DNA of 64,000 nucleotides, from the NCBI RefSeq assembly GCF_905209685.1, contig NZ_CAJLUB010000002.1, positions 7,534-71,533 of the forward strand, written 5' to 3'. The stretch's first letter is position 1; every line of letters begins with the position of its first letter. Below are positions 13,926 to 22,416 of the stretch, in pieces. This stretch comes from an uncultured Veillonella sp. GTDB lineage: Bacteria; Bacillota; Negativicutes; Veillonellales; Veillonellaceae. The notes under the pieces were generated by a model. That model saw nothing but the letters and a program-made list of their open reading frames with translations. It did no database searches and was not told the DNA's origin. A program made the translations under genes and the position numbers.

Positions 13926-14689
13926 GTAGAAGTTGCCACTAAGCGACTACTACTCACTCTTTCCTTAGGAAAAATCAAACACAACAACAAGCACGCCCAT
14001 ATAAGAGCGTGCCTTTGTTGTAATGGGCGAAATGGAACGTATAGCGCTAACGGTCGCAGAGTAGCAGCGCAACCATAATTGATTACTAAGGAAACAACAC
14101 TATACTTTTTTCTAATTTCAATCTGAAAGTATGTGTTAAGACAAAAACTTTATATGTAAATTTACTGCTAACTGATAAGGGTGGGTCGAATATCCTCACA
14201 ATATATAGCTTATACATTATTAACCTTAAAGATATGAACCTGCCCTAATTGGTTATACACATTGAATACTGACAACTAGCAGCCTCCAAAAGAAACTTAT
14301 TCATATTCTTGTTGTTACTTAACCTAACACGATTACGATCCATCAAATTGTTAGTTGTTGGTATTGAGTGTGTAATTGATTATTGAAAACTAGGTGTGTT
14401 TCTCTTTTCCAACTTTGTATTTTTCTTATTCATAGTTGAACCTCAGAAAATAGTATAAATTGTCATATCATCAACACACCTAGTTTTGAGTGATTATTGA
14501 AAACTGGAGTTATATTTGTTTCCTAGGTACTTAACACACGATATAGAGTTTTAGAAGAAATGCTAATTCCTATGTGTTACATCGACAAGAGAGCGATGGT
14601 ATAACTTCGGTTTTGAGTAATCAATACAAACAAAATGAATAAAACTATCATAAAATGAGGTATATCTACGTGGATATATCTCATTTTTT
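13926..14689 (+). ncRNA. Large structured phage non-coding RNA (GOLLD/ROOL-like or new class)
   Basis: The 850-nt gap between 13864 and 14717 has no credible ORF but dense RNA structure. A 6-bp hairpin lies at 13931-13948. A 9-bp long-range stem 13960-13968/14086-14094 encloses hairpin 13984-14021 and hairpin 14044-14070. CGCCCAT (13994) can alternatively pair with ATGGGCG (14023). A further hairpin is at 14096-14137. Then come three tandem arms: 14257-14279/14351-14373, 14377-14400/14473-14496 and 14491-14514/14600-14623. Each has 23-24 positions with 18-20 Watson-Crick pairs, 3-4 G-U pairs and a single G-G mismatch inside UUGAAwAC/GUwUUGAG. The unit has its own promoter-like box and a strong terminator. 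Size and prophage location fit GOLLD/ROOL RNAs; class membership is unproven. Confidence 0.75.
14652..14689 (+). terminator. Intrinsic terminator of the non-coding RNA
   Basis: 15-bp stem AAAATGAGGTATATC / GATATATCTCATTTT (one G-U pair), 6-nt loop, ending in TTTTTT. The only strong terminator between the regulator gene and the late genes. Confidence 0.85.
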
Positions 14690-14716
14690 GCATAAATCTA
14701 TCATAAAGGGGAGATT

Positions 14717-14908
14717 ATGACAGAGGTCAGGTGTTGTAAAAGTAAATGCTTAAACAACAAAAATGGAGTGTGTACCGCAAACGTGATAGAGTACGATGGT
14801 TTATGTCAAACATACATAACCTGTGGCGGTGCAAGTAAAGGTAATTACGGCTTATGTGTTAGATCACATGGGAAATTAAAAAGGAAAGGTGGCGAAGTAC
14901 TTAAATGA
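14717..14908 (+). CDS. Small cysteine-rich phage protein
   Basis: 63 residues with eight Cys in CC-x3-C, C, C, C, C spacing (RCCKSKCLNNKNGVC), suggesting one or two zinc sites. Basic C-terminus. AAAGGGGAG ribosome binding site. First gene after the ncRNA terminator, and overlaps the next gene by four bases. No family identified. Confidence 0.6.
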   Translation: MTEVRCCKSKCLNNKNGVCTANVIEYDGLCQTYITCGGASKGNYGLCVRSHGKLKRKGGEVLK

Positions 14909-15105
14909 TTAAAGCAATTAAACAATTCATTGAAGATAGAAAACTGTTCAAACAAGCAGCCAAGAACTTAAACGATAAAGAACTACAAGCTAAAGCAAAA
15001 TACGCATATGAGCATCGTGGCGATACAATGATTACACTCATCGATGGTTTAGCTATCTTATGTGCGGTACTAATCTTAATTGGTATTGTGTGGTGTTGGA
15101 TGTGA
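14905..15105 (+). CDS. Small membrane protein
   Basis: 66 residues: a charged helical N-terminus and a C-terminal transmembrane segment (about 43-65, LIDGLAILCAVLILIGIVW). ATGA overlap with the preceding gene. Function unknown; too early in the late operon to be an obvious holin. Confidence 0.5.
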   Translation: MIKAIKQFIEDRKLFKQAAKNLNDKELQAKAKYAYEHRGDTMITLIDGLAILCAVLILIGIVWCWM

Positions 15106-15392
15106 ATTATCAACCAACGATAAAGAAACTATTAACCGCATTACGGATGAATGGTAGACGATATACACTTGATGTAAGGCAATCATGGAGTAAATATGAT
15201 AAGCCTTGCAAAATATATATTGTTAGTCGAATGTACACAGAGGAAGAGTACAAACTAACATTTCCTCATAAGTACAAAAAGGGTAAGACCTTTAAACAAG
15301 GACAACTATATAAAAAAGAAAGTGAGTACAGTAGCACCAAGCAACACGAGGTGTTACTTTTTTTAGTTAAAGCATATAAAGGTGGTGAGTAA
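15102..15392 (+). CDS. Hypothetical phage protein
   Basis: About 96 residues, basic, mixed alpha/beta (KKLLTALRMNGRRYTLDV). GTG start overlaps the preceding TGA (GTGA). Sits immediately before the terminase small subunit. No recognised domain. Confidence 0.5.
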   Translation: MNYQPTIKKLLTALRMNGRRYTLDVRQSWSKYDKPCKIYIVSRMYTEEEYKLTFPHKYKKGKTFKQGQLYKKESEYSSTKQHEVLLFLVKAYKGGE

Positions 15393-15394
15393 CA

Positions 15395-15847
15395 TTGACG
15401 AATATAGAAGAATTAGCACAAAAACTAACTAAGAAAGAACGCATATTCGCTGATGAATACGTTAAGACCACCAACGGAACACAAAGTGCAATTACTGCTG
15501 GGTATTCAGAAAAAACCGCAAGAAGTAAAGGTAGTCAGTTGTTAACAAAAATAAACGTGCGCCAATATATAGAGGCAGTCATGAACGAACGTAGCAAAGA
15601 CACAATCGCAACGGCTGATGAGGTGTTGGAATATCTGACTAGGGTTGTGCGTGGTGAAGAAAAAGATGCGTTTGGTTTAGATGTATCTGTTGCCGATAAA
15701 ACGAAAGCAGCTGAACTCTTAGGTAAAAGACATATGCTATTTACTGACAAGGTGAAACTTGATGCAGAAATAGAGATTGATATATCAGACCGCATGAAAC
15801 AAGCAAGGGTGAAGTCCGATGAAGTACAACAAGGCACAACTGATTGA
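15395..15847 (+). CDS. terS: Terminase small subunit
   Basis: 150 residues, TTG start. Matches Terminase_2: LTKKERIFADEYVKTTNGTQ, then AGYSEKTARSKGSQLL (HTH DNA-binding region), a central oligomerisation helix and a charged C-terminus. It recognises the packaging site and stimulates the large subunit. Overlaps terL by 29 bases. Confidence 0.9.
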   Translation: MTNIEELAQKLTKKERIFADEYVKTTNGTQSAITAGYSEKTARSKGSQLLTKINVRQYIEAVMNERSKDTIATADEVLEYLTRVVRGEEKDAFGLDVSVADKTKAAELLGKRHMLFTDKVKLDAEIEIDISDRMKQARVKSDEVQQGTTD

Positions 15848-17288
15848 TGCGTTGGGTTCGTTCACTCATGATCCATTAGGGTTTGTATATTTTGCTTTCC
15901 CTTGGGGTGAAAAAGGAACACCTTTAGAAAGTTTTGATGGTCCTGACGAATGGCAAGTTAAGACTTTCAAGAAAATAGGTGAAGAACTACGCAAGGGAAA
16001 GTCATTAGCTAAGGCAATACAAATTGCAGTTGCATCTGGTCATGGTATTGGTAAGTCAGCCTTTTCTTCATTGTTGATTTTGTTTGCTATTGCTACACAT
16101 GAGAATACAAGAGGTGTAGTAACTGCTAATACTGATACACAGTTAAAGTCTAAGACTTGGGCGGAACTTAACAAATGGTACAACCTGTTTATAGGTAAAG
16201 AGTTATTCACCTACACCGCTACGGCATTATTTAGTGCTGATAAACAGTACGAAAAGACATGGCGGATAGATGCTATTCCATGGAGTGAAAGTAACCCAGA
16301 GGCATTCGCAGGCTTACACAATCAAGGTAACCGAATACTAATAATCTTTGATGAGGCATCCGCAATATCCGATAAGATATGGGAAGTAACAGAGGGGGCT
16401 TTAACAGATAAGGAAACCGAGATTATCTGGTGTGTGTTTGGTAACCCTACACGTAATAGTGGCAGGTTTAGAGAATGTTTTAGAAAGCATCGTAACTATT
16501 GGACTACATATCAAATTGATAGCCGTACTGTTAAAATCTCAAACAAAGCTAAGTTGCAAGAATGGGTTGATATTCATGGTGAGGATAGCGACTTTGTAAA
16601 GGTTCGTGTAAGAGGGTTATTTCCTAGTGCATCCGATACACAGTTTATATCCGCATCAATCGTTGATGAAGCACAAAAGCGAGTATATAAGCCTACTGAT
16701 TTTAGTAACTTACCGACAATTATCGGTGTTGACCCAGCGTGGACTGGTGGCGATACGTTAGAAATCGTAATGCGCCAAGGATACTCTATGAAGTGCTTGG
16801 CAACCATCGAAAAGAATGACGATGATATGCGTATGGCTAACCTCATTGCACAATTTGAGGAAGAGTACAAAGCAGATGCGGTGTTCATTGACCAAGGCTA
16901 CGGAACTGGTATTTATAGTATCGGTAAATCAATGGGTAGACGATGGCGGTTAGTTGCCTTTGGTGGCGCTAGTCCTAATAATATGTACCTTAATATGCGT
17001 GCGTATATGTGGGGAGAAATGAAAGACTGGCTAAAAGAGGGCGGTTCTATTCCACCTAATGACCAAGGCTTGTATGACGATTTAACAAGTCCAGAGGCTA
17101 TCATCGATAAGAATGGGCGAATACAACTTGAAAGCAAGAAAGATATGAAAGAACGAGGGTTACCATCTCCAAATAAAGGCGATGCATTAGCCTTGACCTT
17201 TGCGTTCAGGGTCAATAAAAAAGTGAATGTAGGGAGTAGGGTTCATGCGAACACAGAGTATGATCCATTTAAACGAGATAAGGGGTGA
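15819..17288 (+). CDS. terL: Terminase large subunit
   Basis: 489 residues. ATPase domain with Walker A SGHGIGKS (73-80) and Walker B ILIIFDEAS (~172-180). The RNase H-like nuclease has catalytic acidic residues in GVDPAWTGGD (~304), VFIDQGYGTG (~354) and KGDALALTF (~450). Powers headful-type packaging and cuts concatemers. ATG preceded by AAGGGTG inside terS. Resembles the terminases of P22/BPP-1-type podoviruses. Confidence 0.95.
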   Translation: MKYNKAQLIDALGSFTHDPLGFVYFAFPWGEKGTPLESFDGPDEWQVKTFKKIGEELRKGKSLAKAIQIAVASGHGIGKSAFSSLLILFAIATHENTRGVVTANTDTQLKSKTWAELNKWYNLFIGKELFTYTATALFSADKQYEKTWRIDAIPWSESNPEAFAGLHNQGNRILIIFDEASAISDKIWEVTEGALTDKETEIIWCVFGNPTRNSGRFRECFRKHRNYWTTYQIDSRTVKISNKAKLQEWVDIHGEDSDFVKVRVRGLFPSASDTQFISASIVDEAQKRVYKPTDFSNLPTIIGVDPAWTGGDTLEIVMRQGYSMKCLATIEKNDDDMRMANLIAQFEEEYKADAVFIDQGYGTGIYSIGKSMGRRWRLVAFGGASPNNMYLNMRAYMWGEMKDWLKEGGSIPPNDQGLYDDLTSPEAIIDKNGRIQLESKKDMKERGLPSPNKGDALALTFAFRVNKKVNVGSRVHANTEYDPFKRDKG

Positions 17289-17292
17289 TTAA

Positions 17293-17475
17293 ATGTGCAT
17301 GAAAAATAAGATGCCTAACACACCAATGCCAGCACCAGCACCAACTGTACAAACAGATGATGCTACTACAACAACTGGTGAAGATTGGTATATGAAGAAA
17401 AAGAAAGGTAAGAAAGGCTTTGAAAGTACTATCTTATCTACGGCAACTGGCACTAAAAACACATTAGGGGGTTAG
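17293..17475 (+). CDS. Small Pro/Lys-rich phage protein
   Basis: 60 residues: Pro/Ala/Thr-rich N-terminus then a very basic patch (KKKKGKKGFES). Likely disordered. Lies between terminase and portal, separated from both by a few bases. No function known; could bind DNA or the procapsid. Confidence 0.5.
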   Translation: MCMKNKMPNTPMPAPAPTVQTDDATTTTGEDWYMKKKKGKKGFESTILSTATGTKNTLGG

Positions 17476-17477
17476 AT

Positions 17478-19199
17478 ATGCAAGGAACTATCCTATCAAC
17501 GCTTGCTAGACAACCGACTAATACAGAACCTAAAAAACGTGATTACACGAAAATTAAGGCGAAGTTTAAGGCGATGTTTGATAATCGTCAAAAGTACATT
17601 TCAAGATGGAAAGATATCCGAGATTATCAACTACCTTTCCTAGGTGTGTTTGACGATGAGCAAGACCAATCGAAAGTCTACACCGATAAGATTAATAATG
17701 GCGTAGCTTGGGAAAGTTGCCAGATATTCGCTAGTGGTGTAATGAGCGGTATGACACCGCCTAGCCGTAAATGGTTTAAGCTCACGTTAGAAAACGCTGA
17801 ACTAGCTGCTAATAGTAAAGTGGCGGAAGTGTTAGACGATAGGGAACAGATACTATATGCAGTATTTGCTAAGTCTAACTTCTATAACACAGTACATCAA
17901 ACCTATATGGAGTTGCCATTTGGTCAAGCACCTATGAGTATTATGCCTGATGCAAAAGTAGGTGTACGATTTACATCATATCCAATCGGTACATACGCAT
18001 TAGAGTGTGGCAGTAATGGTGATGTAAATACATTTGGTCGCAAGTATCGAATGACGGCAGACCAATTAGTGGAAGAGTTTGGCTATGATGCTTGCCCTGA
18101 TAAAGTTAAACGTGCGTTTGACGATGGCAAAGGTAATGCAAGTACTTTTGTTGTTTGTTGGTTAGTAATGCCTAACAAAGACCGCAACGGAAAACTAGGC
18201 AATAAGAATATGCCTTATTCATCTATCTATTGGGTAGAGGGTAGTAACATAGATGAAGTGTTAAGACATAGTGGCTTTGAAGAATGGGCGATACCTATTG
18301 CAAGACACACCACTCATGATCTAAGTGGTTATGGTAAAGGGTGTGCATGGTTCGCACAATCAGATGCACAAATGCTACAGTTACTTGAAAAGGACTTAGT
18401 AACCGCTATTGAATTGGGTATTAAACCACCTATGAGCGCTACATCCGATGTGATTGGTAGTGTAAATCTATTCCCTGGCGGTGTAACGGAAGTTGATACT
18501 GGCGGTAAGGTTGAACCAATATTCAATGTAGGAATTGATGTAGCGAATGTACAAGCGAAGATACAGTTTGTATCTGAAAGCATCAAACGTGCCTATAGTG
18601 CTGATTTATTCTTGATGCTTGATAACCTAGATGCAGGGCAAATGACCGCACGTGAGGTTATGGAACGTACACAAGAAAAGATGCAACAATTAGGTCCTGT
18701 AGTTGAACGCTTGCAAAGTGAGTTTTTAAACCCAATCATTGAACGTACTTATGGCATCTTGGATAGAGCTGGAATATTTCCACCGATTGACGATGATGTA
18801 GCAGAAATGCTGAATGGGTTAGATGTGAAGATTGAATACATCTCACCATTAGCACAAGCACAGAAAATGTCTTCATTGGTGAATATCGAACAGTACTATG
18901 CATTCATTATGTCATTAGCACAGGGCAATGCTAACATCGTTCAGAAATTCAACTTTGAAGAGGCGGCGGACATCTATGGTGTTAATCTTGGTGTACCGAT
19001 TAAGGTTATTCGTTCCAATGATGAGTATAAAGCACTTATGGAAAAACAAGCACAAGCACAACAAGAGCAAGAGGAACAAGCACAAGCATTACAAATGGCA
19101 CAATTAGCACCTCAAATGGCTGGTGCTGCTAAACAAGCAACAGATGCAGCCAATGACGGAAACCCAGTAATGCAACAGTTAATGGGTATGGGGGTGTAG
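17478..19199 (+). CDS. Portal (head-tail connector) protein
   Basis: 573 residues, matching the podovirus head-to-tail connecting protein family. Visible are SRWKDIRDYQLPFLGVF near the N-terminus, GMTPPSRKWFKLTLE, a central beta-rich wing/stem region, and a C-terminal Gln/Ala-rich helix (QAQAQQEQEEQAQALQ) that may form the barrel. Forms the dodecameric ring for DNA packaging and tail attachment. Its stop abuts the next start. Confidence 0.92.
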   Translation: MQGTILSTLARQPTNTEPKKRDYTKIKAKFKAMFDNRQKYISRWKDIRDYQLPFLGVFDDEQDQSKVYTDKINNGVAWESCQIFASGVMSGMTPPSRKWFKLTLENAELAANSKVAEVLDDREQILYAVFAKSNFYNTVHQTYMELPFGQAPMSIMPDAKVGVRFTSYPIGTYALECGSNGDVNTFGRKYRMTADQLVEEFGYDACPDKVKRAFDDGKGNASTFVVCWLVMPNKDRNGKLGNKNMPYSSIYWVEGSNIDEVLRHSGFEEWAIPIARHTTHDLSGYGKGCAWFAQSDAQMLQLLEKDLVTAIELGIKPPMSATSDVIGSVNLFPGGVTEVDTGGKVEPIFNVGIDVANVQAKIQFVSESIKRAYSADLFLMLDNLDAGQMTAREVMERTQEKMQQLGPVVERLQSEFLNPIIERTYGILDRAGIFPPIDDDVAEMLNGLDVKIEYISPLAQAQKMSSLVNIEQYYAFIMSLAQGNANIVQKFNFEEAADIYGVNLGVPIKVIRSNDEYKALMEKQAQAQQEQEEQAQALQMAQLAPQMAGAAKQATDAANDGNPVMQQLMGMGV

Positions 19200-19505
19200 A
19201 TGAAAACAAAACAAGATTATATTCGTGATCGTGATATTGATGCGTTGAACCACGTACTAAGTACTGAACTTGGTAGGTGGTTTTTTTGTAGGCTTTTAGA
19301 CAATACGGACATTCTAAAGCGTTCGTTTACTGGCAATTCAGAAACCTTTTTCAATGAGGGTAAAAGAAGTGTAGGTCTAAAGTATATGCAAATGCTTGGC
19401 GCTATCGGTGATGGTGTTGAGGGTGTACTTAAATACCATCAAGCGCAACTTGAATATATCAATCAACAGAAATTGTTTAAAGATTTAGAAGAGAAAGGTG
19501 AATAA
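19200..19505 (+). CDS. Bbp19-like phage protein
   Basis: 101 residues. The pattern LGRWFFCRLLDNTDILKRSF ... EGKRSVGLKYMQML matches the short Bbp19 family found between portal and scaffold genes in BPP-1-like phages. Role unknown; probably a head or packaging accessory. Confidence 0.7.
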   Translation: MKTKQDYIRDRDIDALNHVLSTELGRWFFCRLLDNTDILKRSFTGNSETFFNEGKRSVGLKYMQMLGAIGDGVEGVLKYHQAQLEYINQQKLFKDLEEKGE

Positions 19506-19510
19506 ACCAC

Positions 19511-20146
19511 ATGGCAGAAGAATTAGAACAAGGCACGAATATTGACACAGGTAGTGCGGAAAGTGGTACACCGCAAGATACGAATACACAAGACCAACAA
19601 CAAGACACAATCTTAGGCGGTAGTACTGACACAAGCGGTAACCAAGAACCACCTACAGAACCAATTGTGTATGACTTCACGAAAGCGTTTGATAGCGGTC
19701 AAGTAGACAAATCAATCGCAGATGAGTTTTCTAAAATGCTTAACGGCGTAGGTGCTACGCAAGAGCAAGCAGTAGAGTTAGCTAAATTTGGTAACAAGTA
19801 TGCTACTGACCTTGTAACTGCTTACGAAACACAAAAGCAACAAGAGTTAGCCGAACAATACGAAAGCTACAAGGAAAACGCAATTAAAGAATTAGGAAAT
19901 AAATTTGATGAAACTGTGGCTAAAGCAGGTGCAGGTATTGAGTTGATTGAAAAAACAATTCCTAATATTCGTGAAATTCTAGCTGAAAACGGCTTAGGTA
20001 ATCGTATCGAAGTTATCCGTGTGTTTGAAAAAATCGCTGATATGGCTGCAGAAGATAGTAACGCAGGTGGCGGTCAACCAACTAGTGGCACGCAGTCAGA
20101 AGAGGCAATCAGACGCAATCTTTATCCGAGTATGTTCAAAAAATAA
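19511..20146 (+). CDS. Head scaffolding protein
   Basis: 211 residues. A disordered acidic, Thr/Gln-rich N-terminus (1-55) precedes a long helical region (QKQQELAEQYESYKENAIKE) and a C-terminal positively charged helix (SEEAIRRNLYPSMFKK), the usual capsid-binding end of podovirus scaffolds. Position directly before the major capsid gene supports the call. No protease motif seen. Confidence 0.75.
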   Translation: MAEELEQGTNIDTGSAESGTPQDTNTQDQQQDTILGGSTDTSGNQEPPTEPIVYDFTKAFDSGQVDKSIADEFSKMLNGVGATQEQAVELAKFGNKYATDLVTAYETQKQQELAEQYESYKENAIKELGNKFDETVAKAGAGIELIEKTIPNIREILAENGLGNRIEVIRVFEKIADMAAEDSNAGGGQPTSGTQSEEAIRRNLYPSMFKK

Positions 20147-20162
20147 AAGGAGAAAATAATTT

Positions 20163-21158
20163 ATGGCTACAATCGGAACACAAAACCCTACTTTAATTGA
20201 TTTGCAAAAGCGTATGGATCCTAACGGAAAAATCGCACAAATCATTGAACAATTAAACCAATCTAACGAAATCATTCAAGATATGACAATGATTGAATGT
20301 AACGATGGCACATCTAACAAAACAACAGTACGTACTGGCTTGCCAGATGCTACATGGCGTATGCTTTATGGCGGTGTACAACCATCTAAATCTACTACAA
20401 AACAAATCACAGATACTTGCGGTATGTTAGAGGCTTACTCTGAAGTAGATGCTAAGTTGGTTAAATTGTCTAATGACCCTGTAGCGTTCCGTGCTACAGA
20501 AGATGCTGCATTCGTTGAGGCTATGGGTCAAGAAATCGCACGTACTATTTTCTATGGTGATGAAACTACACCTGAAAAATTTGTTGGTTTATCCGCACGT
20601 TTCAATACATTAGACCCTAAGAAAGCTGATAGCGCTAAAAACATTATCGATGCTGGTGGTACTGCAAACCTTGCATCTATGTGGCTTGTAGGCTGGGGTC
20701 CTCTTACTGTACATGGTATTTATCCACGTGGTACAGAGGCTGGCTTGCAACAAGAAGATAAAGGCAAAACAACAATTACTAAACCTGATGGCTCTTTATT
20801 CGAGGCATATCGTACTCACTTTGAACAAAACATCGGTTTGTGCGTTCGTGATTGGCGCTATGTAGTACGTATCGCTAATATCGATATGAAAGCTATTAAA
20901 GAAGATATTTCCGCAGGTCCTAACTTGATTAACTTGATGATCCGTGCAGAAGAACGAATGCAATCTCTTACAGGCTGCCGTCCAGTATGGTACATGAACC
21001 AAGAATTGCGTACATTCTTACGTTTACAAAAGAACAAAGTACATGGTTCTACAATCACAGAAGATATGGAAATGGGTAAAATGGTTACACGTGCTAATGG
21101 CATTCCAGTACGTAAAATTGATGCTTTGCTTTCCACAGAAGCACGAGTTACTGCTTAA
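20163..21158 (+). CDS. Major capsid protein
   Basis: 331 residues, HK97-fold coat protein of the BPP-1/P22-like podovirus type. Conserved features include LIDLQKRMDPNGKIAQIIE at the N-terminus, TDTCGMLEAYSEVDAKL, and RFNTLDP in the E-loop/A-domain area. Strong AAAGGAG. Followed by a cement-like protein. Confidence 0.92.
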   Translation: MATIGTQNPTLIDLQKRMDPNGKIAQIIEQLNQSNEIIQDMTMIECNDGTSNKTTVRTGLPDATWRMLYGGVQPSKSTTKQITDTCGMLEAYSEVDAKLVKLSNDPVAFRATEDAAFVEAMGQEIARTIFYGDETTPEKFVGLSARFNTLDPKKADSAKNIIDAGGTANLASMWLVGWGPLTVHGIYPRGTEAGLQQEDKGKTTITKPDGSLFEAYRTHFEQNIGLCVRDWRYVVRIANIDMKAIKEDISAGPNLINLMIRAEERMQSLTGCRPVWYMNQELRTFLRLQKNKVHGSTITEDMEMGKMVTRANGIPVRKIDALLSTEARVTA

Positions 21159-21179
21159 TTAATAGGGGGATAAACATAT

Positions 21180-21533
21180 ATGATTATTGATACTCAAAAT
21201 ACTTTCTTTTGGAAAAAAGATATTACAACAAACACTAACTCCGATGTAATTATGAGTGGTACAGGCGATGCAGACCCTAACTTATTCCTTGTAATTCGCA
21301 TCGACAAAACAGTTACTGGTACTCCATTGTTTAATGTGTATACATCTGATACAGATAACATGGCTAATGCGGTATTGTTGCATGGCATTACAATGGTAGC
21401 TAATGCACCAGCTGGCACAGAATACAAAGTGCGTTTAGCTAATGGCGGTAAAAAATATATTAGAATAAACGCAAATAATATGACTGGCGGTACTATCTCC
21501 GCATTCTTAACAAGTGGCATTAATATTAAATAA
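21180..21533 (+). CDS. Bbp16-like capsid cement/decoration protein
   Basis: 117 residues, beta-rich. An N-terminal MIIDTQNTFFWKKDITT and small-residue strands match the Bbp16 family, shown in BPP-1 to decorate and stabilise the capsid. Immediately downstream of the coat gene. GGGGG ribosome binding site. Confidence 0.75.
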   Translation: MIIDTQNTFFWKKDITTNTNSDVIMSGTGDADPNLFLVIRIDKTVTGTPLFNVYTSDTDNMANAVLLHGITMVANAPAGTEYKVRLANGGKKYIRINANNMTGGTISAFLTSGINIK

Positions 21534-21543
21534 GGTGGCTAAT

Positions 21544-21771
21544 ATGTTGTATATTGCAAAAGTAACTTTGTACCATAATACAAAGGGTTTAATTGAAGAG
21601 GGCGCAACAGTTGAATTTACAAAAGATGAAGTAGCCGAATACGATAAAGACTACTTCAAAGATTTGTTTGATACTGCTGGTGCAGAAGAAACCGCAGAAG
21701 TAGAGGAAGTCGAAGAGGCAGAACCTACACCAAAGAAACGTGGTAAGAAAGCGGAAGAAACTGCTGAATAA
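21544..21771 (+). CDS. Small acidic-tailed structural-module protein
   Basis: 75 residues: a small beta-strand N-terminal part (MLYIAKVTLYHNTKGLIEEG) and an Ala/Glu-rich disordered tail ending in a basic patch. Start at the ATG after AAGGTGG. Last gene before the internal terminator of the head module; probably head-associated. Confidence 0.5.
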   Translation: MLYIAKVTLYHNTKGLIEEGATVEFTKDEVAEYDKDYFKDLFDTAGAEETAEVEEVEEAEPTPKKRGKKAEETAE

Positions 21772-21777
21772 TTGAAC

Positions 21778-21805
21778 GAGGGGGTATTTTGCCCCCTCTT
21801 TTTTT
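21778..21805 (+). terminator. Intrinsic terminator after the head module
   Basis: GAGGGGG / CCCCCTC stem with 7-nt loop followed by seven T. Separates capsid genes from tail genes and may reduce tail gene transcription relative to coat protein. Confidence 0.9.
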
Positions 21806-21821
21806 ATAGAAAGGTGGAAAC

Positions 21822-22415
21822 ATGACACCTACTGATATTTGTAATCAAGCATTATCGCTTATCAATGCAGGGCGCATCCGTTCTATGACGGAAGAAACAG
21901 AACCTGCTAGACAATGCAGATTGCATTATGATCTAACACGTAGAGTATTGTTAGAGCAGTTTGAATGGAATTTTGCACGTAAGCGTGAACGAGCGGTGCT
22001 ATCGGAACATAAGATAGACGGCTGGGGTTATGTCTATGCTTACCCTGAAAAGTGTGTTCGCATCCTTGCGGTAATTCCACAGGGTGATAGATACCGAGCA
22101 GAAAAGCAACGTGAATACGATGTTTATTTGACTGATAACAATACAAAGTACATCGTATCTGATGTACCATTGATGCACATTGATTATGTGTACGATATTA
22201 CCGATGCTGATGTAATGAACCCTATATTCGTTAAAGCGTTGGTGTGTAAGATGGCATCTGATTTAGCAATGCCATTGACTGGTAATAGTGGTTTATTCGA
22301 CCAGTCATACAAGTTATATCAAGCTGCATTACAAGAGGCTAAATCTATGAGTGCAAAAGAACGCAGATTAGATATGCCTTATGTTTCTAACTATATCAAG
22401 GCAAGGAGTTGGTAA
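21822..22415 (+). CDS. Tail tubular protein A (T7 gp11-like)
   Basis: 197 residues. MTPTDICNQALSLINAGRI, then RRVLLEQFEWNFARKRE and a C-terminal FDQSYKLYQAALQEAKS segment match the podovirus gp11/gp4 tail adaptor family, which forms the ring beneath the portal. AAAGGTGG ribosome binding site right after the terminator. Confidence 0.85.
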   Translation: MTPTDICNQALSLINAGRIRSMTEETEPARQCRLHYDLTRRVLLEQFEWNFARKRERAVLSEHKIDGWGYVYAYPEKCVRILAVIPQGDRYRAEKQREYDVYLTDNNTKYIVSDVPLMHIDYVYDITDADVMNPIFVKALVCKMASDLAMPLTGNSGLFDQSYKLYQAALQEAKSMSAKERRLDMPYVSNYIKARSW

Positions 22416-22416
22416 T

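Noticed and set aside
14257-14623. CRISPR array or IS200-type element in the repeat-rich non-coding segment
   Set aside because: The repeats are paired as long hairpins, not direct repeats with unique spacers, and there is no cas or transposase gene.
13865-14716. Retron or diversity-generating retroelement
   Set aside because: No reverse transcriptase motif is encoded anywhere in the prophage, and no template/variable repeat pair near the tail fibre was seen.
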